From NCBI GenBank assembly GCA_008828725.1, contig MEHQ01002044.1, positions 259,839-323,838 of the forward strand: a stretch of DNA of 64,000 nucleotides, in the 5' to 3' direction. Under the pieces are notes generated by a model. It was given only the letters and a program-made list of their open reading frames with translations. It did no database searches and was not told where the DNA came from. Source of the stretch: Saccharina japonica. Taxonomy: Eukaryota; Sar; Phaeophyceae; Laminariales; Laminariaceae. This document shows, in pieces, positions 47,441 through 59,100 of the stretch; position 1 is the first letter of the stretch, and each line of letters opens with the position of its first letter. Position numbers and translations under genes: made by a program.

Positions 47441-48504
47441 CACAGCACACTGTTAGTGCGAGTACTATGGGCAACGCAAAGCTAGCGCCACGGGCGGAGC
47501 CGTGGCTGTACCGCTAGTAATAAAAAAATACAGTACGACGGCCATTCATGACGTGAGTACAACCCCCCATACCGCCGGTTTTAAGACCTATCGCATCTGC
47601 TGGTGTTGCCTCTATATATTTCCCCTTGCTCGGCGACACCCCCCCCGATCCAGCGGCGCGGATTTTTGTTGCCGTAGGAATCTATGTGCACGTGAATCTG
47701 CCCGGTGTTTCTACCGGAAGGTGTATCTGCCCAAGGCACGCGAGGGAGCACGGGGGAGGTGGTCGGAATGTGGGGAAACTTGTGTGCACTGCCATCGTAT
47801 TCGGGCATATATAGGGTAGTTGACAAGGTTAGCCAAGCACCCCTGCGTACCCAGATGACAATCGGGAGATCGCAAGTTGTTACATAGTGCGACACAGCGA
47901 CTTACAGTACTCCTCCTGTGTTCACAGAACGCTGCGAGGGAGACAATGTGGAGCCTTAGCCTTTTTCACATGAAGATAACGATACGTATGAGGCACGTTT
48001 TCGATCAGAGTCAGCAATTATACGAAGTACAAGGTTCCCCTCCGGGACGTGCCTGGGGGAGTGGCGCAAGGGCGAATCGAAAACCTACTATTAATATCAA
48101 AACAACAGCATGCGATATTGTATCATACGCATATCATATTGTATACATGCCTAAGAAATCCACTTAGTTTTTGTGTGCTTCCTGTCTTATATTATGGGGG
48201 TCTGGGTTACGTACAATACAAAAAAAAAAAAGTATCCAGAGTCATCGCCAAGGATCGAACTCAAGCCTTCAAGCATAAAATCGTGCATGGTGACCGTTTG
48301 CCTATACTTTCAAAGATACATTTTCCTGTACTACACGATTATTTGTCACGGCCCGCGTCAGCCACACGACAGGTCGCACATACATGATGCAAGCACAGCA
48401 GCAAGCAACAACAGAACAGCAGCAGAAGAGAGAGAGATGGTGGTGCCTGATGACGGATGCAAGCCTGCTGCGATGAAGCAACCACTAATTAATAGCCACA
48501 GCAG

Positions 48505-48729
48505 TATACGGTGGATCCGCCACAGTCACGTCTGCTGCTTGTGCTTCTAGCCGGGGCTGTGGCGTTGCTTGTGTTCGTTGCATGTTGTGTGATGTATCGT
48601 GGTATTCAAAAGCGGTCATTAATTTCCGGTCAGAGTGGGCGTGGCTCTGTTGCACACACAGCAGCAGAACAGAAAAGGGTAGATAGATGGTGTGGATTAT
48701 GGACGGTAGGCTCCGATAGACACAGCTAG
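48505..48729 (+). CDS. Candidate terminal exon with one membrane span
   Basis: After a CAG at about 48504 the frame gives PPQSRLLLVLLAGAVALLVF, then VACCVMYRGIQKRS, a hydrophobic segment followed by a basic stop-transfer patch, ending at TAG 48727-48729. No other exon of the same gene was found, so this may be chance. Confidence 0.3.
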   Translation, partial: YTVDPPQSRLLLVLLAGAVALLVFVACCVMYRGIQKRSLISGQSGRGSVAHTAAEQKRVDRWCGLWTVGSDRHS

Positions 48730-49093
48730 CCACAGCACTACAGCAACATCAACAGCAGCAGCGGGTAGAAGAGTGGTGGTGGTGGTGTCGTTTGGTGACG
48801 GATTGCTGGCTCTTATGAAAGCAAAACTACTCGTAGCTCGTAACAACAACAGAGCACATCACAGGTCTGCCTTCGAGGCGCACAGTGTTGTATCACTCTG
48901 CCCGGAAAAGTAACGACAGTTTATATATAGTTTTAATGAACAAAAGTTTCTTACATTTCGGGACAGCGGAGAGATTCGTACATGAGCATCGATCTGCAGG
49001 TATTACACCATGACTCGGAAAATCGCAGGCTTCGACAAAAGCAACTCGTCACGGTACAGCACGGATCTGAGGCACGCGCATGCATGATGTAAT

Positions 49094-49126
<33 letters not shown>
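49094..49126. repeat. (GCT)n microsatellite
   Basis: About ten perfect GCT units. In one reverse frame it would encode poly-Gln. Confidence 0.95.
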
Positions 49127-51498
49127 GCAGCAGGTTTGTAACATTGAGGTTGTACTGTTTGTAACACGCTCTCTGTGGTGCTGCTGTTGTTCGTGTGTGC
49201 TCCCCGTGCTCTCGGCAAGAAACGCACAAAAAACGCACGACTGAACATAAACAGGGCCTCACGCAGCGAAACCCGGGAAATCGGCTTATCCACTCCCGCG
49301 GGAAAAAAAACTTCGAGCGCCCGCCACGCGAGCCACAGAGCTCGGATCGAGCCCAAACCTCGACCAATGTGTCCGGCCGGGCTTGCTGTGTCGGGGTACT
49401 TAGCGTTTTGCCGAAAAGTGCTCGCGCGAAGAGAAAAGTTGCGAAAAGTGCGAAAATTTCACAAACATAACTATACATATGTACTACAGAGTATACATAA
49501 GCTTTTCTACGAGCTCTACGTTACGATGTTATTAGTTCTCCCTGCCAACACATGCATATAACAGTACGACCTCCAGACGGGTTCAACGTGACCCTCTAAT
49601 GGAATCCAGTACGATAGTACAGTATTATAACAGTATTCATACAGTAGTACATTACCACGTGCGTGGGCAACAATTGCAGAGCACACTGCACCAATCCATT
49701 CGGTGCTCTTACCACATACTCTGCACCACAGGGATACCTGGCGATTTGCACTGGCTCAGTCGATATATTCGACCATGCATGCATCATGTGTTTTGCGTCT
49801 CGAGCTGCAAAGAAGCGAGCGCGCAGGATACAGCACAAGTAGACGTTATTTGCTATCGAAGTAGCGTTCATATTTACGTAGCGCACCGGCGCGTCCTGTC
49901 TATAATAGCTGCTGGAAGCGTGGCTCCAACGCCTGCATTTACACGCCATCTCAGAAGTGCACCACGTCGTCATGCAACGACAATTTTTTATTGATTTGAT
50001 TGGAAGAGAAACAGCATTCATCTTCACTTTACAAGCGAGAGGAAGAAGAGAACAACCATACAATAACACAACATGCAATATATCGATATATTAATACTCC
50101 CACGCGTGACGTCAACACTAAATTGTGTTCCTGTTCCGGAAGAAGGCACGTCTGTGGGAGCATATCAACCAGGTATTTCCCTGTCAGCGCAAGGGAGCCG
50201 TTGCTGCGTACCAAGTTGACCTCAAGCAACTGAGGCACGTACAATTGCAAACAGGCCGTCAGTACTACTATACTGACCTATGGTACGAGTGTGTTAAAAT
50301 ATTTCCACCGCTATTCCAATTCCAGAACAACAAAAAACTGGCAGAAACAAGTGCACTTGGGAAACACAGGCTCCAGTAGAGCGCTCTATTGTCAGGTATA
50401 CTGCACCGACTGAAATCGTTGGACGAGCCGGCGAATCCCTAAGAGCAGCGGCAGCAGTGCGGTGCACCAAAATGACGTAACACGCGACCGACGAACCATG
50501 ACACCCTCCAACCAAATCGAACGAACAAAATACAGCCAGAAAATTCAACACAAAAGCACCTATCTAGCTAGCCATTCTACCGACATACTACCTGTAACCG
50601 ACTGCCGTTCGAATGATATAATAGGATACCACCACCACCATCACCACCACCAGAATCTGACAATGCTAAATATAGGCCACCACAAATAGTGGCAGGCCAG
50701 AAGACCTCCACGCTCTACGATGAGAAAAAAATAAACACAACCTCCCTCGCTATGACTAGCTTTACCATCTATTTGCAGCCTGCCAATCGGTAAGTAACAC
50801 TACAAGGCAGAAAAAAAAGCATACCAAATGTAATGAAACGTTCCGGGAAATAAGGCAGGAATTGCCTTGCACAGGCACACAGGCACGGCGAACTACCCAA
50901 AGCCAGTCAGTCTTTCACGTTTCGGTCGCCAAGGCAAATTTGTGTATGTTTACCGGCCCTTTAGACACCGCCTCTGCCAGCAAAAACGAAACAAATGGGG
51001 GGGAAAAGGCCCCGCAGGACGCCACAGGTTCGATTTCGAGTGTGGCGAGCTGTCCGGGAAACGGTGTATATGCATGCTTACAATGAACTACCGAATAAAC
51101 TACCGAAAATGGTCAAGCGCGTACTCGTATATATACTCGTACTCACACTCAGTACAGCATGCGTGTGAACCTGCAGCCTCACCGGCCTCAACAGCCTCAA
51201 CCGCTACCAGTGTGAGTGAGGTGTCAACGCCGGCGGCAGAAACAAAAGAGCTACTCGCAATTTAGCTACGTACTGTAATGTATTGATATGAAAAAAAGGG
51301 CCGGGCCCTGAAAACGCATAGCCGCCAGTCTTGTCGTGCGTGACATGACATGACGTACGTAACGTAACACCACATACAACCAACGGATGGAGGACGTGCT
51401 CTCTTGCTCCAAGCTCTCTTCTCCGACGCTGCGAGCCGCAGAGCGAACACCATCAATCTCAAAAAATAAATCAGCTCCCAGGCAGCAGTCACGAGCCA

Positions 51499-53730
51499 CT
51501 AAAAGGTCCCCACAGAATGAATGCCACACCGCAGCAATCTCTGTAGCGCCGTGAGCACAGACAGGTTCAGGTAGCCCTATACAAAAAAACGACTGGCCAC
51601 ATGGCTTCCCTTTTGAAGCACCATAACTGCGCACGAAGACGAGTCGATCGGCGTCTCCCCGATCAACACGGAACGTTTCCGTCGCCTGGGAGAATAAAAA
51701 CAAAGAAAACAAAGAAAACAAAAAAATCCGGCACGCCGGGATTGGCAAAGCCGTTATTTCTGTCTGGCTGGCTACTGCCCCCTTCCCCAGAATGCCTTGA
51801 GCGTGCTCTTGCAGAGGCGCTTGAGTGTCCACCCACTAGCGTCGCAAGGAAGCAGCACTGTTGCGGCAGCACGGCAGCAGCAGACAGCCATGTTCCACGC
51901 CAAGCAGTCTCTAGGTGTCCATGTGCGTAACTAGGCTCCTCCCGTCAGGGCAGTTCATAATAAGAGGTTTTGGGATGTGTTTCGAGAGCGCCTGCTCGGT
52001 CTGGTCCATGAGCTGTTGGTGGCGTAGCCCGTGTGGCGAGTCGGTGTTCGAGAGAGGCGGCCGGAGGCAAAAGCGCGAGAGACGGAAGATAACAGAGGAG
52101 CATGGACATTAAATTTCAACCAACGTCGCGTGCGGAAGTATATATGAAGAACGCCGTTGTGCACGACGTCACCAAAATCCACCGAAACAGCAGAATCGGT
52201 GTTACTTTGGCACTTTGCCAAGCACAAAAGCGGACAGCCCGGCAGCAAAAAAAAAACTACCAGGTCCAGCAGCATTGTCGGCTCTAGTCGAAAGCGTGCC
52301 TCTCGCCGTATGATGCGATAATAGCATTAGATCGTTCATCTCTGAAAACGCCGAGGCTCCACATTGTCTCCATCACGGCGTTTGGTGTACTGCAAATAAC
52401 TGTCTCTCCGGGGGTTGATATCACTAGCAACCACTTGGGATCTCAATCGGGGTGTCCGGGTTGACGACTGGGTAAAGTGTTTACATATCGCACAGATGAC
52501 TGACAGCTATTCGACTCTCACTGTATGGTCTAGACCTTCCAGGGTGGATAAAATCCTCATCTGTATGATCTGTATGATCTGTATGATCTGTATGATCTAT
52601 CTACTGTTGCCGGGTGGGAGCCGAAAATCTGCACGATCTAGGACGTGTTTCCTGGGTTAGATCTGTACTATTATAAAAACAGATCCTGCACAGCATCTCA
52701 TAACGTTAGGTCAGGATCTACAGTAGATACTATATGAATAGATGATATATCTGTGGATGATCTGTATGATCTGTAGATGATATGTCTGACGTGTGAAACT
52801 GTTACCAGAGACAAAACGATTATATATCCGAATTATGGCAGCATTTGCTTCTGTGGTGCAGATTACTGACTGAAACTGTGGCTGCCTGTGGTCCTGTAAT
52901 CCAAAGAGTAGAATCGTAGACTCACCATGTGCTGCTCCTTCACCGACATCTCTAGGGGTGCGTTGTACATGTCGATCACTTCGTTCGCTTCTGCAATCAA
53001 GTGCGTTGCCGTGCATTGCCAGGGGCGAGGGGCGGGGGGGGGGGGGGGGGGGGACGGCGGGACACGTCAAAAACAGCACCCTCACGTCCATCATTCATGT
53101 CCTGCATGCACTCGGCCAAGGACAAAAAATCAACAGTCCGGAATCCGGATTGGGATCGTTGGGAGCCAAGCCAGTGATCCTCGGGTCGTATAAATAGAGG
53201 GAATGGCCCGATAAAATGACACCACCTCTCCACACCGCTTCTCCACGTACGATAGAAACATTTCCAAAAGCGAGGAGGGCATGGATATCTGTTACTTGCG
53301 TGCCTACGCCATTTTCATTCGCCTCATGCACTCATGCACTCATGCACTCACCCGGGTCCCAACATAAGAGCCCTTCTCCGATCCCAACAACACAACCATT
53401 CCTTCAGGCTGGTGCTATTCATATCAGACAACATACGAAACACCATACAGCTTCTCTCGAAACTGTCGCAACCCCAACCATGAAATCGCGACAAAAAAAA
53501 AGGGACCGTTGCTGCATCTCGCGCGTTCTCAGACAAAGGCCGCCGATCCCTACATACACATACACATACACGCGGGAGGGCATCTCACCCATCGCCTTGG
53601 GTATCGGGTCATTGAAGAAGGAGTTGAGGTGGTCGTCGTGGGCCCTGAAGCCGCCACACGCAATGAGCAGGTGTTTCCTCTTCTCCTCCACCTCGACGTC
53701 GCCTGGCGGTTCGAGTTTGACGCTTTGGCT
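51499..53730 (-). CDS. Unrecognised protein, six C-terminal exons
   Basis: Minus exons 53730-53589, 52990-52926, 52012-51932, 51835-51776, 51685-51635 and 51576-51499 (TAG) join in phase throughout. The segments read VEVEEKRKHLLIACGGFRAH, HLNSFFNDPIPKAM, NEVIDMYNAPLEMSVKEQHM, LMDQTEQALSKHIPKPLIMN, WVDTQAPLQEHAQGILGKGA, TETFRVDRGDADRLVF and GYLNLSVLTALQRLLRCGIH. Third-position G/C bias is strong. The last intron is only 58 nt, and the 51932 donor is weak (GTTACG). I do not recognise the family. It lies directly downstream of the PX gene on the same strand, and the phase at 53730 (0) matches the last PX-gene exon found (ending 56141), so the two may be one gene. Confidence 0.6.
52560..52602. 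repeat. (CTGTATGAT)n tandem repeat
   Basis: Four to five copies of a 9-bp unit; related GATCTGTATGATCTGTAGATGA words recur near 52757-52785. It lies in an intron of the minus-strand gene. Confidence 0.85.
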
Positions 53731-53901
53731 CTAAGCCGTCCGTTCGTCATGACGTTCATCGTGTTCATCGTGCACAAGTTCATGGTAGACGAAGCAGCGA
53801 GGTTGAAACTGAAGGTCAAAAAGGGGTACCCTGTAGTACTAGTAGGTACGTAGCCCATTCTACCATTCTAAAGGACCCGGCGAATACGTAGGGAAAACGG
53901 C

Positions 53902-53986
53902 ATACCACTCTGTCCAGAAATATGAGCACCGTTATTATTGAATATTTATCTACAAACGGTGCTTATATTTCTGGACAGAGTGGTAC
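53902..53986. mobile_element. Mariner-like hairpin MITE with TA flanks
   Basis: Near-perfect inverted repeat: CCACTCTGTCCAGAAATATG plus AGCACCGTT at the left, and its complement at the right with one mismatch, around a loop of about 22 nt. TA lies immediately outside each end. A TA duplication is the Tc1/mariner signature (established knowledge). Only about 81 bp remain, so it is non-autonomous. Confidence 0.8.
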
Positions 53987-54339
53987 CTATTAATAGCAGT
54001 ACTAGACGCGTGCTATGGTGGTTTTGAACCTGGTTTATCCGCGGCTCCTCGCTTGATTATCTTGATTATAGTATATTACCTTTATTCCTCATCGAAAAAA
54101 ACCTGGCTCGGAGAAAAAAATCAAACGCCAATCCAGTGAACAGCCCCGTGGCCTACCGTAGTTCGCAGTGAGGCTGTTTCCTATGCGGTTCAGACTTTGA
54201 GCTTCAGGTTTTTACCAGATCGCATTTTCAGCTGTCAAGTTCGCAAAGCGAAACCATCTTCCCATGAAGAAAAAACGGATTAATTTTGCGTGCTAAGATT
54301 CGAGCAAACGCCGAGACCAACTGTCGTTGTGGTCTGGCG

Positions 54340-54660
54340 CCGCGAAGAGACACGCCGAGTGCGCTGCACTGGGCATAGGACCCAAGCGTTCGAACCCCCG
54401 CTGACTGCCTCTGGTCTCGGGGGCGAAGAGATGTGCCGAGTGCGCTCGAGTCAATCTGTCTTGGTATGTTGTATTTTGACACAATGAAACATCCGAGCCC
54501 AGCACGCTGATTGACTGACTGCTGCTGCTGCTGCTGTAGTCTATACGAGTACGTCAAGAGAGGCGCGCGCCGAGTGCGCTTCCCTTCGTCTCTAGGCCCG
54601 AGCCCGCGCCAGCCGACTGCAGTCTAGCGACGGAGAGACGCGCCGACCGCCGACTGCGCG
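54340..54660. repeat. Degenerate repeat of GCCGAGTGCGCT word
   Basis: GCGAAGAGACACGCCGAGTG, GCGAAGAGATGTGCCGAGTG, GCGCGCGCCGAGTGCGCTTC and a weaker fourth copy occur at about 54340, 54420, 54562 and 54630. A GTTCGAACCC word is present, but no tRNA fold could be drawn. Confidence 0.6.
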
Positions 54661-54760
54661 TCGGGCGCTAAGCAACGCCGCTGTGTCACCATTCAACTCA
54701 TCGATCGTTCTGCTGCTGCTTGCTTGCGTGAGCAACATCTTGAACTTAGATACCATGCCC

Positions 54761-54857
54761 TTTTTCGATTTCAAAATCTGATGGTCCCAGTCATCGGAAT
54801 GTGGGCCAAAATCTGACGACTTGGGGCCATCATCGGATTCTCAAATCGAAAAAAAAA
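54761..54857. repeat. Imperfect inverted repeat (hairpin)
   Basis: TTTTTCGATTTCAAAATCTG then ATGGTCCCA is mirrored by TGGGGCCATCATCGGATTC then TCAAATCGAAAAA, with a few mismatches. The following 100 bp keep related CGAT/ATCG words, suggesting a decayed MITE. Confidence 0.6.
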
Positions 54858-55165
54858 TTCGGTCCAATTCTGCACATTCGGACTGCGTAAGTAGATGCTT
54901 CCAATTTTGGGATCCGAAAAATGCAAATCTGAAGCTCGAAATCGAACCGCATAGGAAATATATACTCGTAGTCTTATATTACGAAACACTTTGAAACATA
55001 AAACGACGGCGGGTGGTGTGGTTTTTAAGCTGAGAAGCCCCGTAAGGCAGAACTGCTCAAGTATAGGCCAAAAAGTGGTACCGTATAACATCCCTATCGT
55101 AGCGGACCGTCCATAACGCAAAACGGACCTCAAAATTTCTGCGCCCCGTGGTTGGCCTCGATTAG

Positions 55166-55262
55166 CTATAAGGGACTGGTGTAAGGGACTGGTGTAAGGG
55201 ACTGATGTAAGGGACTGGTATAAGGGACTGGTATAAGGGACCGGTGTAAGGGACTGGCGCCA
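55166..55262. repeat. (GGGACTGGTGTAA)n-type tandem repeat
   Basis: Seven or so copies of a roughly 13-bp unit with G/A and C/T variants (GGGACTGGTATAA, GGGACTGATGTAA). It yields a repetitive reverse-frame ORF that I reject as a gene. Confidence 0.9.
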
Positions 55263-55314
55263 TCTCTGAAAAGGGATGTCGGTATATAGCGGACCTCCAA
55301 TCCCCAGCGCACTA

Positions 55315-55477
55315 TTACAGGGGACCATAGTAAATATCATACAATACTATTAATAGTAATACTACTGTAGTAATACTAGTAAATAGGACCTACGGTAGAC
55401 ACAAAAACCTATATATTACATGTACCTATTTTTATTTACGATATTTGGCCCTAGTTACCGTGGTCCTCCCTCCGTAA
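55315..55477. mobile_element. TTAC-family MITE, copy 2
   Basis: Starts TTACAGGGGACCATAGTAAA, ends GTGGTCCTCCCTCCGTAA, flanked by TA on both sides. The interior has AAATAGGACCTACGGTA and CCTATATATTACATGTACC. It is longer than copy 1 through an inserted TACTATTAATAGTAATACT stretch. Confidence 0.85.
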
Positions 55478-56140
55478 TAGGGTTCCTCAAAAGGGGCTAC
55501 CTGCCCTACTACTAATACTAGTAGTAGATACCTCCGCGGTGCTTCGCATTCTACAAAAACGCTTGTGGTAAGCATGCCAACGGTACAACCTTCATCAGTC
55601 CGTGAGTGGGGAGCTCAAACACAGCTTGCTGGCAAGGTACAGTACATACAACTCTGCAAGGCCGCCGCGCTGCATTGCTCGTACTTCATATCTATGGCTG
55701 GTTGGAAGCGCGATACCTGGTATACATTTGGTACAGTACATAATACATAATATATATCCGCTGTGCCGCGCGAGCGATACCGCTTTATCAGCATTGAGAC
55801 CATTCGGGATCCATTCGGGATCCATTCTGAAAATGATGATGCGGTGCCCTCATACCTACGACACACGGGGCAATCAATTTGATTGGTCGCTTGGTAGACC
55901 CATGTGTCGTCGAGCAAACATCGCAGGACGCGCGAACAAAATACACTCAGAACGTCGGATAGGAACAGGGCAGCGTGCGTAGCGTTTCGACGACAGGAAA
56001 GCTTACTACCGAGTACCCCAATAGGCGAACAGAGCCATAACAAACGAACGCAGCACGGCATACAGTATGCGGTACCAGCCCGACAGAGGCAAGTCCTTCA
56101 TGCGAACCATGCCTCCCTCCCTTGCCCCTCGCTTGCTTAC

Positions 56141-59100
56141 ATTGATCATGCGGTCGGAGAAGTCTTGCAGGAGATCCGTGAGCCGCTTCTGCTCTATCTC
56201 TTCGCACCTGCAAAAAATGCCAAACAAGCAACCATCGCAATCGAGGAAGCCATCATCGTCCGTCCGCAAAACGTATCTTCTTGCCTTACCGTACATTCCG
56301 ACTCCGAACACTCAAAAGACTGACTATCCACACCAAATTCTTTTTTTCTGCAGCTGGCTAAAACCCCACCGACATCGACACCTACTCTGTAGTCTATACC
56401 CATCTCCCTGCGAGCCTGCGAGGCGTTTTTTCGTGGTGGCGCGTAGGCGAACGACAACGGGATGGACGCGCAGCTGGACAAGGGATATGAAAAGGATGGT
56501 TGTTCCTACTAAGGCTGTGATGTACGAGCACACCGCCGTACATGATACCGCTGGAGACGGTACGAGAAGCAGATGGTTGGTGCTTCGTTTGGAGGCACAT
56601 CGATATATTCATCGACATATACATATACATACACATACACATAGCATGATTCTATCACTACCGGGCTTACCTTGCCGCGAGGTCTGCGTCCGCGCTGTCT
56701 CCCACGTCCACAGGCTTCCCCATGTCTACTTGGCTCGTCACCTGCGATCACAAGTGCGCCTAGCATTAGCCTAGCGTTAGCTTAGCAATAGCATTGCAAC
56801 CGTGAGTATCAGCAATATGACTACTATTGTCGTCGTTCGTAAAAGCACAGGCGCAAGCTTCAAGGGCGCTATGGCGGGCGGGCGGGCGGGCGGGCAACTG
56901 GTTTATAGCGCACACAAGTGTGCATGCTGCACGGCAGTACATACAATTGTTACAGGAGTAGGTTAGGTGTACAGGCAGGCACAACAGGCGGCGAAAAAGG
57001 GGGAGGAAAAAAAATGCGCAAGATTACCGACAACGGTGTATCATCCTTGGTACATAAGGATTCACCGCAGTTTCTGGCGAATCGTGCTGCGACATTCCCG
57101 TAACGAAAGCACTTATGTTGTGAACGCAGGCAGTTCCACGGAAAAAGGAATACCTCGAGGTAGGAAAGTTAAACTTCATACGTAGAGGTCCTCGTTTTGT
57201 ACGTACTGTACAGAAAGGTTGTTTTGTTTGTACTTGTATGAATCATTGTGGGACTTGTTTACACTGTAGTTTAGCGCCCCAAACAACATCGAGCTAGTTC
57301 GGTGTTACAGTGTTACAAGCAGCATCAGCCGCTTCATGTCACGGCGCGCAGCAGCAGTGCGAGTGTCGCCAATGACCATGCTGCGCTTGTGTCGTACAGC
57401 TAATTCCAAGACATTCATCCCTTACCGTACCCCTTTATGATAGCTTACTTCGGGCTGCTTCGTGCGGCCAACGCTGAAAACTTATTCTGTTTCCGAGATT
57501 TGTTTCCCTGTCAAGGGCCAAAGGGGCTATAACTAGCTATAACCCATCTATCTACTACTTGTAGATGTATAAATAGTTGGCATTCACAACGAACCTCAGT
57601 TTTTTCGGGCAATGCATTTTAATCATTTTGATGCTTGGAATCACTGCAGTACCTAGTAGCAGTGGGATATTTTAGCAGTGGTTGTAAATAGCTTGCCAAG
57701 CAAACATCAAGCAGAGGTGGCGGAAATTGGAATTTGCTGGCGTTCTCAAAGCGCCCAGTACCTCTTGGCTTGTGCTTGTGCCTATCCAGGCGCACATGGG
57801 GAGATCCATACTACGGGTAGACCGTGCGTGTGCTATTGCGTGTGCTATGGCACCCCCCATGTCAAGTGAGCACAAAACGACATACGACAGGTACCAGGTA
57901 TACGACGTAAACATGCACGAGTACCATATGGTACTACTGCAGTAGTATACAAAGTCCATACACTACAAAATAGATTGGAGCTTCTCAGGTAACTTTGGCA
58001 CCGTAGTTTCGGCGGCATTGGACGGCACAACGGCCTGGAAACACCTTGCACATGTGCACGGGACATTAGACTAACTATTAGACGATCTCGTGTGACCTCG
58101 TGATACTACGCGTCTAGAGGGAAAACGTGACGATCGCAGCATAAGCAGCATGACCACATGAGCACATGAGCACCGCTCATCATTAATAGAAGAAACGCGG
58201 GCTGATACTCGGCTTTGAGGTGTTACACGGCTGCCGTGTCCGTACTTTTACAACGTTGACAACATTCGACAATGCAAGAAAGGCCAGACATGATGGTACT
58301 AATAATTAGTACTGGTAGTACTGCTGCGCGCTCAAGGGGATGGTCGATAATATGATATTATCGCAGTCATCGTGCCTTTTGTCGTCATGTCGCTAGATTT
58401 GGGCCCCAAAAGGCTAGTTGCTACTCGTAATTGATTAGTTGCAGAGCTGTCACTTGGCTGACTACTTTCAAGGTATTAGTCGCCGACTAGTTATTGACTG
58501 GCTTCGTAGGTGTTGTAGTGCCTTGCGTGTGGCAATTCTCGGACTTCTGTTTTGTTGTATCACAGCTAACTGGCGTGTTTGCGGCTCGAATTGTGTGTTT
58601 TCTTCAAAAATGTTGCTACGTAATAAATTGATTTACTATTAATAGTTGGCTTACCTCGCTACAGTACTACCTACCTTATACCTTACAGTATATACATACA
58701 TGCTCGTTGTTGTACAGTATTAGCCAAGTCCAGCCAAGGTGCGATGCCCTATTGATAGTCATATGCATAGTAACATGCATAGCTTACCTCGAGAAAGTTG
58801 AGCATAGATTCGCTGGTGGTGACGGGTAACTTCACGAGGGCATTCGCGAGGAATGCCTGCAACGCCTGGCTTCGCTCGAACAAAAACTGCGGGTCAAACC
58901 TGCCGACCACATTCATTAATCGGCACATCATCACATCATCACATCATCATCATCATCATCATCAGTACAACATTTAAAAACAGTTTGAAACCTTTTATAC
59001 CAGGCACGATGCAAGTCGAGGATCGATGGTGACATTGTCAACCTACCAATGTTACACCTCTATATAGACTACAGCTAAGCTGTGGCCAAGATAACATGCA

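Larger units (their letters stand above)
47520..51498. other. Mostly non-coding, repeat-rich stretch
   Basis: Contains CAG/CTG microsatellites, A/T-rich runs and short unsupported ORFs. Apart from the candidate at 48505-48729 I see no exon with both splice sites and coding composition. Open frames near 49000-49480 contain a poly-Gln (GCT/CAG) tract but lack consistent codon bias. Confidence 0.4.

Noticed and set aside
46748-47443. 231-aa ORF in the satellite block
   Set aside because: Made of repeated satellite units and open on both strands; no splice or codon evidence.
48225-48300. Possible tRNA or tRNA-derived SINE (GTTCGATCC on the minus strand with T-run)
   Set aside because: No acceptor or anticodon stem could be drawn and no A-box at the right distance.
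53509-53853. Plus-strand 114-aa ORF
   Set aside because: Antisense of the minus exon 53730-53589, which has better codon bias and in-phase splice sites.
54771-55340. 189-aa minus-strand ORF
   Set aside because: Composed of the 13-bp tandem repeat and the 54761 hairpin remnant; its start lies in a MITE end.
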